Notes: generated from the letters alone by a model not told the origin. Shown: positions 1 through 7,401, counted from the stretch's first letter. The stretch is DNA of 52,752 bases from an uncultured Lachnospiraceae bacterium (GCA_902787715.1 CADAHQ010000010.1:1-52752), one strand, 5' to 3'. Numbers and translations are program-made.

Positions 1-20
1 CTTTTATTTTGTGTAACAAG
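1..20 (-). repeat. Dispersed repeat copy 1 (TTGTTACACAAAA type)
   Basis: Plus-strand CTTTTATTTTGTGTAACAAG. Nearly identical 19-21 bp copies occur at 1472-1490 and 7260-7280, all in the AT-rich left part. This copy lies just downstream of a left-reading promoter (32-61), so it would be in the 5' end of that transcript. It may be an end or remnant of a mobile element; no transposase is visible. Confidence 0.5.
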
Positions 21-31
21 CCATTTGTGAG

Positions 32-61
32 ATTATACCACACGGAGGGGCTCCTTGTCAC
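32..61 (-). promoter_or_regulatory. Promoter reading left out of the window, with overlapping dyad
   Basis: On the minus strand GTGACA (61-56), an 18 bp spacer and TATAAT (37-32), preceded by TGG (extended -10). A 6 bp dyad CACTCG/CGAGTG at 59-75 overlaps the -35 box and could be an operator. The gene it drives would lie left of position 1. Confidence 0.5.
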
Positions 62-75
62 TCGCAAATCGAGTG

Positions 76-231
76 GAAACGGTCGGTTTTATCGCCGCCT
101 CCACTCAATTCAGAGTTCCGCTTATGCTATTTCATTTTTCTTCGTAATACCATCACGCCTGCGATTCCAGCTCCTTGCCGAGCCAGGCTTCCTTCTCTTC
201 CGCCATAGAGTTCACCTCTCTTCCATGGCAC
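76..231. other. Intergenic stretch without a supported gene
   Basis: No convincing gene is seen between the left-reading promoter and the terminator at 232-263. The only candidate is a 17-codon minus-strand frame at 206-153 (MAEEKEAWLGKELESQA) with a fair ribosome binding site (AGAGAGGTGA). It is too short to call and may be the relic of a lost gene. Confidence 0.3.
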
Positions 232-263
232 AAAAAAGGACAAGCCTTAAATATGCTTGTCCC
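232..263 (-). terminator. Intrinsic terminator of the HAD phosphatase gene
   Basis: Perfect 8 bp stem GGACAAGC/GCTTGTCC (238-245, 255-262) with a 9-base loop, followed on the minus strand by six T residues (237-232). It lies 24 bp after the stop codon of the gene at 287-940. Confidence 0.85.
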
Positions 264-286
264 TAACTACATTTGCAACTACCTCA

Positions 287-940
287 TCAAAACAATTCTC
301 TCAAAATGTCTTTCGGCTTTTCGATTATTGTTTTCGCACCTTTCTGAATCAGGAAATCTCTGTCTCGGAATCCCCATAGTACTGAAATGCAGGGGATTCC
401 CGCGTTTCTTGCCGTCTCCAGATCCACTTCCGAATCACCGACATAAACGGATTCATCAGCATTGCTTCCAAGCTGAGTCAATGCGGCCGACACCATATCC
501 GGTGCGGGTTTTCTTCTGATTCCCGGTTGTTCCCCGATTGCCACATCTACATACTTCCCGAAAAAACGGCTGTTCAGTTCCTTAACGGCAGAGTCGATTT
601 TGTTCGATACGATTGCCATCTTATATCCGTTTTCTTTCAATGCCTTGAGCGTTTCCAAAATGCCGTCATACGGCCCGGTTCTGTCCAGACAATGAACGTC
701 ATAATGCTCCTTAAACACCGGAATCATCTCATCGATGACGGACTCCGGAATCTCCTTTGGAACCGCGCAACGGATTGCATACTTTATTCCATTTCCGAAG
801 AATTTTCTGTACTCATCCTTCGTTCTGGAAGCAAAACCGAATTGCCTGAGTACATAATTCACGGATTCCGTTAGGTCATCCAATGTGTCCAACACCGTTC
901 CGTCCATATCGAATACTATTGTGTTTATCGTACCTGTCAT
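287..940 (-). CDS. HAD-family hydrolase, phosphoglycolate phosphatase-like
   Basis: 217 residues, normal length for the Gph/PpaX group of HAD phosphatases. Motif I DMDGTVLDT begins at residue 11 (nucleophile D11, general acid D13). The cap domain occupies about residues 18-90. Motif II is the Ser of AIVSNK, motif III the Lys in RRKPAPD, and motif IV is YVGDSEVD near residue 167. It should dephosphorylate a small phosphorylated metabolite in the cytoplasm, but the substrate is not defined. It is a single-gene unit: the start has an AGGAAAA ribosome binding site and a clear terminator follows. AT-rich like its neighbours. Confidence 0.85.
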   Translation of the reverse strand: MTGTINTIVFDMDGTVLDTLDDLTESVNYVLRQFGFASRTKDEYRKFFGNGIKYAIRCAVPKEIPESVIDEMIPVFKEHYDVHCLDRTGPYDGILETLKALKENGYKMAIVSNKIDSAVKELNSRFFGKYVDVAIGEQPGIRRKPAPDMVSAALTQLGSNADESVYVGDSEVDLETARNAGIPCISVLWGFRDRDFLIQKGAKTIIEKPKDILRELF

Positions 941-1035
941 TTTCCTGTCTTTTCCTGTTTATCTGTAAAATACCATGTCGTTACGGATCTTCAAATAAAA
1001 CGCACTATCACAGCAGGCCGACAAATTCGAATTTA

Positions 1036-1398
1036 TCAGTCTGCCAGATTGAAAGACGGTATCAAATCATGGCTTTTGTATATGTTGCCATACCGGAATC
1101 CTGTTTTTCTTTCCTGATTGATGTATTCCTTGATTTCATCAAGAGTATAAGTTTCTAAGTCTTCTTTGTACAACTGCGTTTCGGCATATACAAACTCATC
1201 GTTATCAGGATCTTTGTATCCACCGCTTCCTACGGATTCTTTCAACTGTTTTTTTGTACAGTGATCCCACCAAAGAATCGATGAAACCCGACCACCTTCG
1301 GCATAAAGAAGATTGAGAAAAGACTCCCAATCCTTGAAGAGGTGTTCTGAGCAGAAAGTGTAATCATCTATATATTTTTGTATTTTTTTATTAATCAT
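1036..1398 (-). CDS. Small hypothetical protein, immunity-like
   Basis: About 120 residues, not recognised. I place the start at ATG 1398 because GAGGGTAG precedes it at good spacing; an in-frame GTG at 1410 would add four residues. The protein is soluble, rich in Asp/Glu and aromatics (motif LWWDHC near residue 44), with no signal peptide or membrane segment. Size, acidity and location among other orphan small genes resemble immunity proteins of polymorphic toxin systems, but no toxin gene adjoins it. That role is inference only. Confidence 0.55.
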   Translation of the reverse strand: MINKKIQKYIDDYTFCSEHLFKDWESFLNLLYAEGGRVSSILWWDHCTKKQLKESVGSGGYKDPDNDEFVYAETQLYKEDLETYTLDEIKEYINQERKTGFRYGNIYKSHDLIPSFNLAD

Positions 1399-1471
1399 AG
1401 CTACCCTCACAAACTCCGATTTGTCATCGTCTATAAAACTGAAATTTACTGGCCTATGTTAGAGCATAAAA

Positions 1472-1490
1472 CTTTTATTTTGTGTAACAA
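1472..1490 (-). repeat. Dispersed repeat copy 2
   Basis: CTTTTATTTTGTGTAACAA on the plus strand, identical over 19 bases to positions 1-19. It lies in the 193 bp gap between the small gene ending the 1036-1398 unit and the ATPase gene. No firm gene occupies that gap. Confidence 0.5.
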
Positions 1491-1591
1491 TGGCCTTCAG
1501 GAATACATTCATCGCGATGAAAGCTACGAATATATTAACCCGGAAACCCGTGAGAAGGTTGCGCCTCAAAAAACATTTTGCGAGATATTGT

Positions 1592-2941
1592 TTATTCCCA
1601 ACCCATCTCTTTGTACAGATACTCTTTAAATCTGTACAGTGTGTATAAAGGAATCGACCACACATGAGTCTCTCCGTCCATATTGTCACCGACATTCTTT
1701 AAGGAAGACTTTATTGCCAATTTGGGACTATACCTGTTACAGAACTGATGCAGGCTCTTAGCTTTGGTATTATCCGCAGATTTTGTTTCAACAGGTACAA
1801 GTACGCCTTCATGGTCAGTGATAAAATCAAGCTCCGCATCGGATTTGGTTCTCCAGAAATAACTGTCAATCCCCATAAACTTTAGCTGGGTATAAACGTA
1901 ATTCTCAGTTATCGCTCCCTTATAATGTATGAAAGCCTCGTTTCCTTCAAGAACCGTTCTGTAGTTTAAGTTTGACTTTCTCCTGAGGAGCCCTACATCA
2001 GCCATATATACCTTAAAGTAAGTATAGTCCGCCTCTCCGGACAAGGGGATCTCAGGTGTCGGTACCATACAAAGCTTACCTGCAATGCCTGCATTTACCA
2101 GCCATTCCAGCGCGTCCTCAAGATCTTTCGATCTCGCTCCCTGTTTTACATGGGAGAAAATGAACTTATTGTTTTCTCTTGCTATCTGCGAAGGGATCGA
2201 ATCCCAGACCAATTTGATTTTGATAGCAGTCTCCGGTGTAGTATGCTTTGAAAAATCATCCGCATAATCTCTGAGGATATTATCCTGAATCGCTTCAACT
2301 TCTTTATAGTCATGTGTCTCCGTCCAGGTCTTAACAGCCTCCGGCATACCCCCAACTATATAATAATTCTTCAGATACTTCTCAAGAGGAACCGTATAGA
2401 GTTCCGGGATTTCTCTGTCAAGCGGCATTTTCTTAATGCCATCGATGTATTTTCCTCCTCCGTCAGCTCTCACAAACTCTTCAAAACTCATGGGATACAT
2501 ATCGATCCTGTCAACCTTGCCAACAGGAAACGATATCCCTTCAGCCTTCAAAGCTACCCCAAGAAGCGAACCTGCAGCTATGATGTGCAGTTCCGGCATT
2601 TCCTCACAAAAATACTTGAGTGACTGAATAGCTCTGGAACAATCCTGTATCTCATCAAATACTACCAGTGTCTTGCCGGGCTCGATCGCCTTTCCGAATA
2701 TAATGCTTCCAAGCTCGTCAATTATCCTTTTCGTATTAAAATCATAATCAAATACAGACTTGAGCCCGGCATTGCCATCAAAATTAAAGTAAGCCATCTC
2801 CTCAAATTCCGTTTCACCGAAATTCTTGATCAGATAAGTCTTACCGCATTGACGGACTCCGGTGACAAGCAGCGGTTTTCTCTTGCCTTTTTCTTTATCC
2901 TTCCATGCCTTAAACTGCTCCAGTGCCAGTCTTTCCATCAT
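1592..2941 (-). CDS. AAA-type ATPase with DUF4143 domain
   Basis: About 449 residues. The N-terminal AAA_14 ATPase has the P-loop GVRQCGKT (about residues 28-35) and Walker B-like LVVFDEIQD (about 92-100). The C-terminal DUF4143 half has the nuclease-like segment FWRTKSDAELDFI followed by LVPVETKSA. Members of this widespread family often sit in mobile or defence-like regions; their molecular role is poorly known. The start is ATG 2941 (an ATGATG pair) because CGGAGG lies 9 bases upstream; an upstream in-frame ATG at 2971 lacks a site. It has its own promoter (2976-3004) with paired direct repeats, and is a single-gene unit. Confidence 0.85.
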   Translation of the reverse strand: MMERLALEQFKAWKDKEKGKRKPLLVTGVRQCGKTYLIKNFGETEFEEMAYFNFDGNAGLKSVFDYDFNTKRIIDELGSIIFGKAIEPGKTLVVFDEIQDCSRAIQSLKYFCEEMPELHIIAAGSLLGVALKAEGISFPVGKVDRIDMYPMSFEEFVRADGGGKYIDGIKKMPLDREIPELYTVPLEKYLKNYYIVGGMPEAVKTWTETHDYKEVEAIQDNILRDYADDFSKHTTPETAIKIKLVWDSIPSQIARENNKFIFSHVKQGARSKDLEDALEWLVNAGIAGKLCMVPTPEIPLSGEADYTYFKVYMADVGLLRRKSNLNYRTVLEGNEAFIHYKGAITENYVYTQLKFMGIDSYFWRTKSDAELDFITDHEGVLVPVETKSADNTKAKSLHQFCNRYSPKLAIKSSLKNVGDNMDGETHVWSIPLYTLYRFKEYLYKEMGWE

Positions 2942-2975
2942 CGTAATGTACCTCCGAAAGAATCTATGCAATGTT

Positions 2976-3004
2976 ATAATAGCATTTTACGGACGAATAT
3001 TCAA
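2976..3004 (-). promoter_or_regulatory. Promoter of the DUF4143 ATPase gene
   Basis: Minus-strand TTGAAT (3004-2999), 17 bp spacer, TATTAT (2981-2976). The predicted transcript begins about 25-30 bases before the ATG at 2941. Confidence 0.7.
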
Positions 3005-3031
3005 GATTTAACTGCGTTTTTTGGACGAATA
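2991..3031 (-). promoter_or_regulatory. Paired 9 bp direct repeats at the ATPase promoter
   Basis: TATTCGTCC (minus strand) occurs at 2999-2991, inside the promoter spacer, and again at 3031-3023, upstream of the -35. The centres are 32 bp apart, about three helical turns, as expected for two copies of a regulator binding site. Which protein binds is unknown. Confidence 0.45.
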
Positions 3032-3095
3032 ATGTGCTTGTTGCTGCTTTTATCCCATCATCGATAAGGCCGTTCTCCCGACCATGATAAATGCG

Positions 3096-3124
3096 GAGAG
3101 CTCACCCGATAAAGGTGAGCTCTC
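3096..3124 (-). terminator. Strong 11 bp hairpin downstream of 3209-3694
   Basis: GAGAGCTCACC and GGTGAGCTCTC form a perfect 11 bp stem with a 7-base loop (3096-3106, 3114-3124). There is no clear T tract on either strand, so it may be a weak terminator or an mRNA-stabilising 3' hairpin for the gene ending at 3209. Confidence 0.5.
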
Positions 3125-3208
3125 AGAGTGAAGAATTATCGTTTTGTTTCAAGAACTTTCATTTTCTTGTATAATATACCTCGTCGGGAGGATGATTTCC
3201 TTGTTTTT

Positions 3209-3694
3209 TCAAATAGGCCTCATTATTTTCCGGTATTCTTCGTCCGGAATAACACCAACAACGGTCCTAAGACTATCCTCCGAAACATCCAACCTCTTTA
3301 GGAATTCCCGAACAAATGCTTCACTGTCAAACCTGGCACGTTTGCTTTTCGCGCACTTCTCACTAATAACTCTTATCGAATCGACAATGTTTTTCACAAC
3401 CATAAGATATTGGTCTTCATATTCTGCAGAAACAAACATACTATATGGAATTGGCAAACGGATATCAGCTGATTTTTTCACATAGTTTATGTATTTTCTA
3501 GGCTTACCCCAACCATCTCGCATATTTCCTTCCGGATGACAGTTGACTATTATTCCGATATCATCTATCCCATCCGAAAACGGAGCAATTTCGAGAGTAT
3601 CCGCGTCTACTTTTTTACTGATTTCACGAATTATCTCAGACACCTTGTTCGCGGATCTCCATATTTCACAGCTAAGGAAAAACGCCCTGCCCAT
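3209..3694 (-). CDS. Hypothetical protein, possibly Imm44-like immunity protein
   Basis: About 161 residues. I prefer ATG 3694 (preceded by GGGGGTGA) over the ATG at 3712, which has no site. The opening MGRAFFLSCEIWRSA and the alpha/beta texture remind me of Imm44-type immunity proteins, but I could not confirm this. It is soluble, with no signal peptide. The C-terminal part is charged (KCAKSKRARFDSEAFVREFL). It stands alone between hairpin 3096-3124 and a 135 bp gap, with no toxin gene beside it, so it may be an orphan immunity gene. Confidence 0.55.
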   Translation of the reverse strand: MGRAFFLSCEIWRSANKVSEIIREISKKVDADTLEIAPFSDGIDDIGIIVNCHPEGNMRDGWGKPRKYINYVKKSADIRLPIPYSMFVSAEYEDQYLMVVKNIVDSIRVISEKCAKSKRARFDSEAFVREFLKRLDVSEDSLRTVVGVIPDEEYRKIMRPI

Positions 3695-3829
3695 ATATAT
3701 GTTCACCCCCATGTTTTATCGTTCTGGGCATTTATCCGGACATTTATATAGACATCTGTCCAGATACTCGCTTGTTACATAATACTTTCATTTAATGCAA
3801 CATGGTTGCTTCCTGTTTTTTTCATGCTA

Positions 3830-4267
3830 TCACAGGAACATTCGCATTAAAACGGTTCCTTCGTTATTCCCAAGTTCTTCAAACCCCATTTTTTTATACA
3901 GAGAATAACCGATGCTCATCACTTCCGGCTTGGTTGTGAATCTTACCTCATCATAGTTCAATTCACGGCATTTATCAAGCATAGCGTTTAGCATTTTCCT
4001 TGCGTATCCGCGCCCACGATACTCCGGCTTTATATACAATCTCTTTGCCTCCGCCCAAGGTGCGTCCGTCCTTTTTATCGCTATCGTTGCAATCGCCTTT
4101 CCATCTTCATAGCCCAGCAAAAGAGTGCCTCCTTCATAATATGACGGCAGATCAGCCAATTCCCTATCCAATGAAACAAAGCAGCTTTCGGCGCCCTTTA
4201 TCTGCGAATACTCCCGGATTAGTTCCCTCGCCGCTTCATAGTCATCGCAATTTCTGATTTCAATCAT
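3830..4267 (-). CDS. GNAT N-acetyltransferase
   Basis: 145 residues, one GNAT fold. The acetyl-CoA motif is LYIKPEYRGRGYARKML (R/Q-x-x-G-x-G/A form, about residues 80-96), followed by the C-terminal YKKMGFEELG. Start ATG 4267 overlaps the stop of the upstream C_GCAxxG gene by ATGA and has a GGAG site, so it is the third gene of an arsR-C_GCAxxG-GNAT operon with strict translational coupling. The substrate is unknown; the operon partner suggests a redox or metal/metalloid stress link, which is inference. Confidence 0.85.
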   Translation of the reverse strand: MIEIRNCDDYEAARELIREYSQIKGAESCFVSLDRELADLPSYYEGGTLLLGYEDGKAIATIAIKRTDAPWAEAKRLYIKPEYRGRGYARKMLNAMLDKCRELNYDEVRFTTKPEVMSIGYSLYKKMGFEELGNNEGTVLMRMFL

Positions 4268-4761
4268 TTCTCCACATCCCTTTTCTGCTTTTCCTCGCTG
4301 ATGATTTTCTCCAGCACTTCCACCGCGTTTTCCACCATCCTGGGACACAACTCTGTAAACAAATTGTGCTCCCTTGCATATTGAATGCCCTGTTCAGTTC
4401 TGACATCGCACCCGAGCAGCTCATTGCAGATATAGGATCCGCATTTTTCGGAAAAGCGTTCCATCATGGCTTCATTGACTCTGTTGGCCTGCATGCGGCT
4501 CTCTAAATCTTCTTTGTCCGACTGCCCGTACAGCAGTCCCAACACCATCAGAGCTCCCGTACAGGCGCCGCAGACCTCACCCTTCCGCATCCCCGAGCCA
4601 AAGCATGCCCCGAGTTTCAATGCCTGCTCCTCGGTCAATCCGCATTCCTCCGCAAATGCGGCAAGCACTGACTGTGAGCAGTGAAAATGCTCTGAGAAGA
4701 AATGGAGAGCCTTTTCTTTGTGCCGGTTTTTCATCCGGCCATCCGGAAACTCTGTTTTCAT
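4264..4761 (-). CDS. C_GCAxxG_C_C family redox-type protein
   Basis: 165 residues. It carries the cysteine pattern of the C_GCAxxG_C_C family: HCSQSVL (about residue 23), ECGL, VCGACTGAL (about 53-61), then CGSYICNELLGC and a late CPRMV. These proteins are thought to be redox active or metal binding; no reaction is established. Start ATG 4761 overlaps the ArsR stop (4758-4760) by ATGA. A longer frame reaching 4866 would overlap ArsR extensively and is rejected. Expression is probably controlled by the ArsR protein through the operators at 5077-5130. Confidence 0.8.
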   Translation of the reverse strand: MKTEFPDGRMKNRHKEKALHFFSEHFHCSQSVLAAFAEECGLTEEQALKLGACFGSGMRKGEVCGACTGALMVLGLLYGQSDKEDLESRMQANRVNEAMMERFSEKCGSYICNELLGCDVRTEQGIQYAREHNLFTELCPRMVENAVEVLEKIISEEKQKRDVEK

Positions 4762-5063
4762 TGGCAGCACCCGCCTTTCCCCTCTGTGGGCTCCTTGCAA
4801 ACCAATTCGTCCAGAAATGTCCGAAGGAAGGACAAAGCCTCCGGATTCAGTGAATAATAGTGCCATTTTCCTTGTTTCCTGTCATTAACAAGCCCGCAAT
4901 CCACAAGGGTTTTCATGTGATGCGACAGAGTCGGCTGTGTTATCGAAAACCTCTCAAGGAGTCTGCACCCGCATTTTTCCCCATCCGACAACATTTTCAC
5001 AATCTCCAGTCTGTTTGCATCTCCCAAAGCCTTGCAAATAAGAGCAACATCCAATTCATTCAT
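4758..5063 (-). CDS. ArsR-family winged-helix repressor
   Basis: 101 residues, typical for ArsR/SmtB. N-terminal ALICKALGDANRLEIVKML, then a Cys pair in GEKCGCRLLERF, and the recognition helix region ITQPTLSHHMKTL (about residues 45-57), followed by the wing GKWHYYSLN. The protein ends in GGCCQ, giving a second Cys pair. The CGC and CC pairs suggest thiol sensing of a soft metal, metalloid or oxidant. GAGGAAG precedes the ATG. It is first in a three-gene operon and almost certainly autoregulates through two dyads around its promoter. Confidence 0.9.
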   Translation of the reverse strand: MNELDVALICKALGDANRLEIVKMLSDGEKCGCRLLERFSITQPTLSHHMKTLVDCGLVNDRKQGKWHYYSLNPEALSFLRTFLDELVCKEPTEGKGGCCQ

Positions 5064-5076
5064 AAACGCTTCCTCA

Positions 5077-5094
5077 CATAGATATTTTTCTATG
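5077..5094. promoter_or_regulatory. ArsR operator 1 (proximal)
   Basis: An 18 bp sequence with perfect 6 bp arms CATAGA/TCTATG separated by TATTTT. It lies between the -10 box (5105-5100) and the arsR ATG, where bound repressor would block the transcription start. Confidence 0.75.
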
Positions 5095-5099
5095 CGAGG

Positions 5100-5128
5100 A
5101 TATTATCACATACATAGATATTTGTCAA
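5100..5128 (-). promoter_or_regulatory. Promoter of the arsR operon
   Basis: Minus-strand TTGACA (5128-5123), 17 bp spacer, TAATAT (5105-5100): near-consensus sigma-A promoter flanked by the two operator copies. Confidence 0.85.
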
Positions 5129-5130
5129 TA
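5113..5130. promoter_or_regulatory. ArsR operator 2 (distal)
   Basis: CATAGATATTT is repeated exactly from operator 1, 36 bp away; the right arm TCAATA is degenerate (4 of 6). It covers the -35 box, so two dimers could bracket the promoter. Confidence 0.65.
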
Positions 5131-5176
5131 TAAAAGGTCACGTGATTTCCACATGACCTTATTTCTCAATTATTTC

Positions 5177-5374
5177 TCAATTTTTTTCAAAACAGGGCAT
5201 CTGCTTTTCAAAGCGAAACATGCCGTCGAAATCTTCGCCCTCATAATTATTCTCTTCGCCGGTTTCGGGATCGTGGGGATCCGGATGGTGGCTATTGAAG
5301 AACTCCACGATATGGAAGCCGCATTTGTTGACATAGAAATGGATATCTAACAGGAGGCCTGCAAAGCTAATGCT
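5177..5374 (-). pseudogene. C-terminal fragment of a GNAT acetyltransferase gene
   Basis: An open minus-strand frame of 65 codons, without a usable start, ends at TGA 5177-5179. It reads [20 protein letters not shown], then an acidic stretch, then [13 protein letters not shown]. This is the usual closing portion of a GNAT domain (Y-x-x-x-G-F followed by strands 6-7). The acetyl-CoA motif is missing and an in-frame TAA stands at 5375-5377. It is a remnant lying between the arsR promoter and the next GNAT gene. Confidence 0.7.
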
Positions 5375-5389
5375 TTACGATCCCCTACG

Positions 5390-5998
5390 CTACGGCGTAC
5401 TGTCCTCCGATGACCGCAGTAGTAGCTCATATTGCTCTTTTGAAACTATTTTTTCCAGTTCATCCATGGATTTCCCGTACTCGTTTTCATAATGTGAGAA
5501 TGTATCCGTCTTCTGAAGCCTGAAACCGAGCGAAGCATACAAAAGAATCGCTTTCCAACTCCATGGCTGTTTATGGATATAAACCGGTAGTTTCCCATGT
5601 TCCGCATATATGTTCATAACAGCTGTGCCCAAAGCCCTTCCAAGCCCCATTCTCTGATACTGCTCTTGAACAATAAGCCAATGCAGGGACGAGACACTGT
5701 TTTCACCCCGCTTGTCCTGCCATGCGATGCATGAACCTACTATCTCTTGCTCCTTGTTCAGCAGGAAAAGAATGTTCGAAAACAGCTTTGGATTCTGTAG
5801 ATAAGTCTCAGCGAAATACTGCTCCGCTGCCTCCAACGAATCAAAATCGCCAATGGCATATTCCAGTTTTGCCCATTCTTTTTCATATCCGCGCTGATAT
5901 GACACGATTGAGAAACCATCCGGCAGTTCTGCATGCCTGAGTGAATAATCAGAACATTTCATGATTGTATTGTAAAACGGAATAGTTCTATCGAGCAT
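5390..5998 (-). CDS. GNAT N-acetyltransferase
   Basis: 202 residues, one GNAT domain. Strand 4 and motif A read SSLHWLIVQEQYQRMGLGRALGTAVM (the Q-x-x-G-x-G-x-A loop is about residues 116-122). A later block reads PVYIHKQPWSWKAILLYASLGFRL. The Trp-rich HKQPWSWKA segment before the last strand is a useful family mark. A perfect GGAGG site precedes the ATG. It is a single gene, downstream of the chromate transporter pair by 51 bp, so it may be co-transcribed with them. Substrate unknown. Confidence 0.8.
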   Translation of the reverse strand: MLDRTIPFYNTIMKCSDYSLRHAELPDGFSIVSYQRGYEKEWAKLEYAIGDFDSLEAAEQYFAETYLQNPKLFSNILFLLNKEQEIVGSCIAWQDKRGENSVSSLHWLIVQEQYQRMGLGRALGTAVMNIYAEHGKLPVYIHKQPWSWKAILLYASLGFRLQKTDTFSHYENEYGKSMDELEKIVSKEQYELLLRSSEDSTP

Positions 5999-6049
5999 AG
6001 CACCTCCAGATTACGATATGCTTATTCCACAATGCCGAAAGATAAGTAT

Positions 6050-6610
6050 TCAAATCCCATATACTGCCACCCCAACCACAGCGGCAACACATATAAGCAT
6101 GATTGGTGACATGCCTTTTTTCCTGATTTTTCTTGACCCGAAATATATGACGGCAAGGCCACCGGTTATGACAAGAGCAACGACATCAACCCCGCCTCCT
6201 GCCTTCCGAAGACAGTTATCGACAATCATGTATACGCCTGTCGCCAGAATCACACCGATGACGCAAGGTTTCAATCCTCGCAGAATCGCCTGCATATACG
6301 GATTCTTAAGAAGGTTCTTTGCTATAACCATAATAAGCAGGATTATGAGAAATGCCGGAAGCATGACAACTGTCGTAGCAATCACGGCTCCGAAAAATCC
6401 GCCTTTATTACTGCCGACATAAGTCGCAAGGTTCACCATAATCGGCCCCGGAGTGCTCTCGCTGACTGCTATCATGTAGGAAAGCATCTCGTCATCCATC
6501 CACCCGTGTGCCAGTACGACATCCCGAACAAGCGGTATTGCCGCGTACGCTCCGCCGAAGGAGAACAGTCCGACTTCCAGAAATCCAAGCAGAAGATCAA
6601 GGTATATCAT
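6050..6610 (-). CDS. chrA: Chromate transporter, short ChrA-type subunit
   Basis: 186 residues, about six hydrophobic segments. It carries the ChrA signatures FGGAYAAIPL (about residues 18-27) and SESTPGPIMVNLATYVG (about 50-66). In Firmicutes the six-helix halves of ChrA are often separate proteins that act as a pair in the membrane. This one follows its partner with an ATGA overlap (6607-6610). The family exports chromate by anion antiport; whether this pair transports chromate or another oxyanion is not shown. Confidence 0.85.
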   Translation of the reverse strand: MIYLDLLLGFLEVGLFSFGGAYAAIPLVRDVVLAHGWMDDEMLSYMIAVSESTPGPIMVNLATYVGSNKGGFFGAVIATTVVMLPAFLIILLIMVIAKNLLKNPYMQAILRGLKPCVIGVILATGVYMIVDNCLRKAGGGVDVVALVITGGLAVIYFGSRKIRKKGMSPIMLICVAAVVGVAVYGI

Positions 6611-7179
6611 GTCTGCTCCTCCTTTCTCCTTCTTTCACCGGCAAGGAAAAAGGCGACACTGATCGATGCAGCCGCTATCATCACCACAATGGAAGACAAA
6701 TGCAGGTTCAACACATTGATCAATAGTATAACAGCGAAAGCTGCAATAAGAATTCCGATCTGCAACCGCTTCTTCGGCATTTTTCTGATCATTTTGAGAG
6801 CGGCATCAAGGATCAGTATACCGACAGCAAGCTTAATACCCTGAAACGCGTGCGCGATCCAGGCAATCTCAAGGAACCCTTCAAGAAACATTGAAATTAC
6901 GAAGATAATGACAAAAGAAGGCACTGCCACACCCAATGTAGCCAGAATGGCTCCCGGGAGTTTTCCCTTTTTATAACCGACATACGTCGCACAGTTAATC
7001 GCAATCGGCCCAGGCGTCGACTCAGCAATGACAGTAATGTTCATCATCTCGTCATGGGTAATCCAGTTTTTCTTTTCAACGCAGATGTCCTCAATAATCG
7101 AAAGCATCGCGTATCCTCCGCCGAAAGTAAACAACCCGATTTTGGCGAATGTCATAAATAATTCAATTAGTACAGACAT
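6607..7179 (-). CDS. chrA: Chromate transporter, short ChrA-type subunit
   Basis: About 190 residues from ATG 7179 (AAAGG upstream); an ATG at 7215 would add 12 polar residues and lacks a site. Signatures FTFGGGYAMLSI and AESTPGPIAINCATYVG match ChrA, with about six membrane segments. It is the first gene of a two-gene unit with the second ChrA half, translationally coupled. The two halves are similar but clearly diverged, as expected for an antiparallel heteromeric pair. Confidence 0.85.
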   Translation of the reverse strand: MSVLIELFMTFAKIGLFTFGGGYAMLSIIEDICVEKKNWITHDEMMNITVIAESTPGPIAINCATYVGYKKGKLPGAILATLGVAVPSFVIIFVISMFLEGFLEIAWIAHAFQGIKLAVGILILDAALKMIRKMPKKRLQIGILIAAFAVILLINVLNLHLSSIVVMIAAASISVAFFLAGERRRKEEQT

Positions 7180-7259
7180 GCCGACTGCCTTTCTGTTGGA
7201 TCCTTCTTCCAGCATTCATCTTCCCGAAATATAGTTAACAATGAACTTGCTGCATTTTT

Positions 7260-7280
7260 CTTTTGTTTTTGTGTAACAAG
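7260..7280 (-). repeat. Dispersed repeat copy 3
   Basis: CTTTTGTTTTTGTGTAACAAG, differing from copy 1 by one inserted base and one substitution. It sits in the 258 bp gap between the ChrA start and the gene at 7438. A 66-codon minus-strand frame crosses this gap (7416-7216), but I do not trust it as a gene. Confidence 0.45.
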
Positions 7281-7369
7281 GGATTACTGTACATGACCTT
7301 TTGACATGATCAATCATTTTCGCCGATTTGCCCTTTTCCCGCTTTTTCATAGTCCTTATGGAGAGCCTC

Positions 7370-7401
7370 GGAGCGGAATTCGCTTTATCCAACTCCGCTC
7401 C
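7370..7401. repeat. 8 bp inverted repeat between the small acidic gene and chrA
   Basis: GGAGCGGA (7370-7377) and TCCGCTCC (7394-7401) can form a stem with a 16-base loop. There is no T tract. It may be a transcript-end hairpin for the 8198-7438 pair or a binding site; function unknown. Confidence 0.35.

Noticed and set aside
1378-1629. Plus-strand open frame of about 83 codons with protein-like text (LQEYIHRDESYEYINPETREK)
   Set aside because: It overlaps the 3' end of the DUF4143 ATPase gene, has no ribosome binding site and crosses a dispersed repeat. The good-looking stretch is short and may be chance or a relic.
3096-3124. Classical intrinsic terminator
   Set aside because: The 11 bp stem is perfect but no T run follows on either strand; listed with reduced confidence only.
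5153-5350. Plus-strand frame with a hydrophobic stretch ([20 protein letters not shown])
   Set aside because: It is antisense to the GNAT fragment on the minus strand, which has clear family similarity; no ribosome site.
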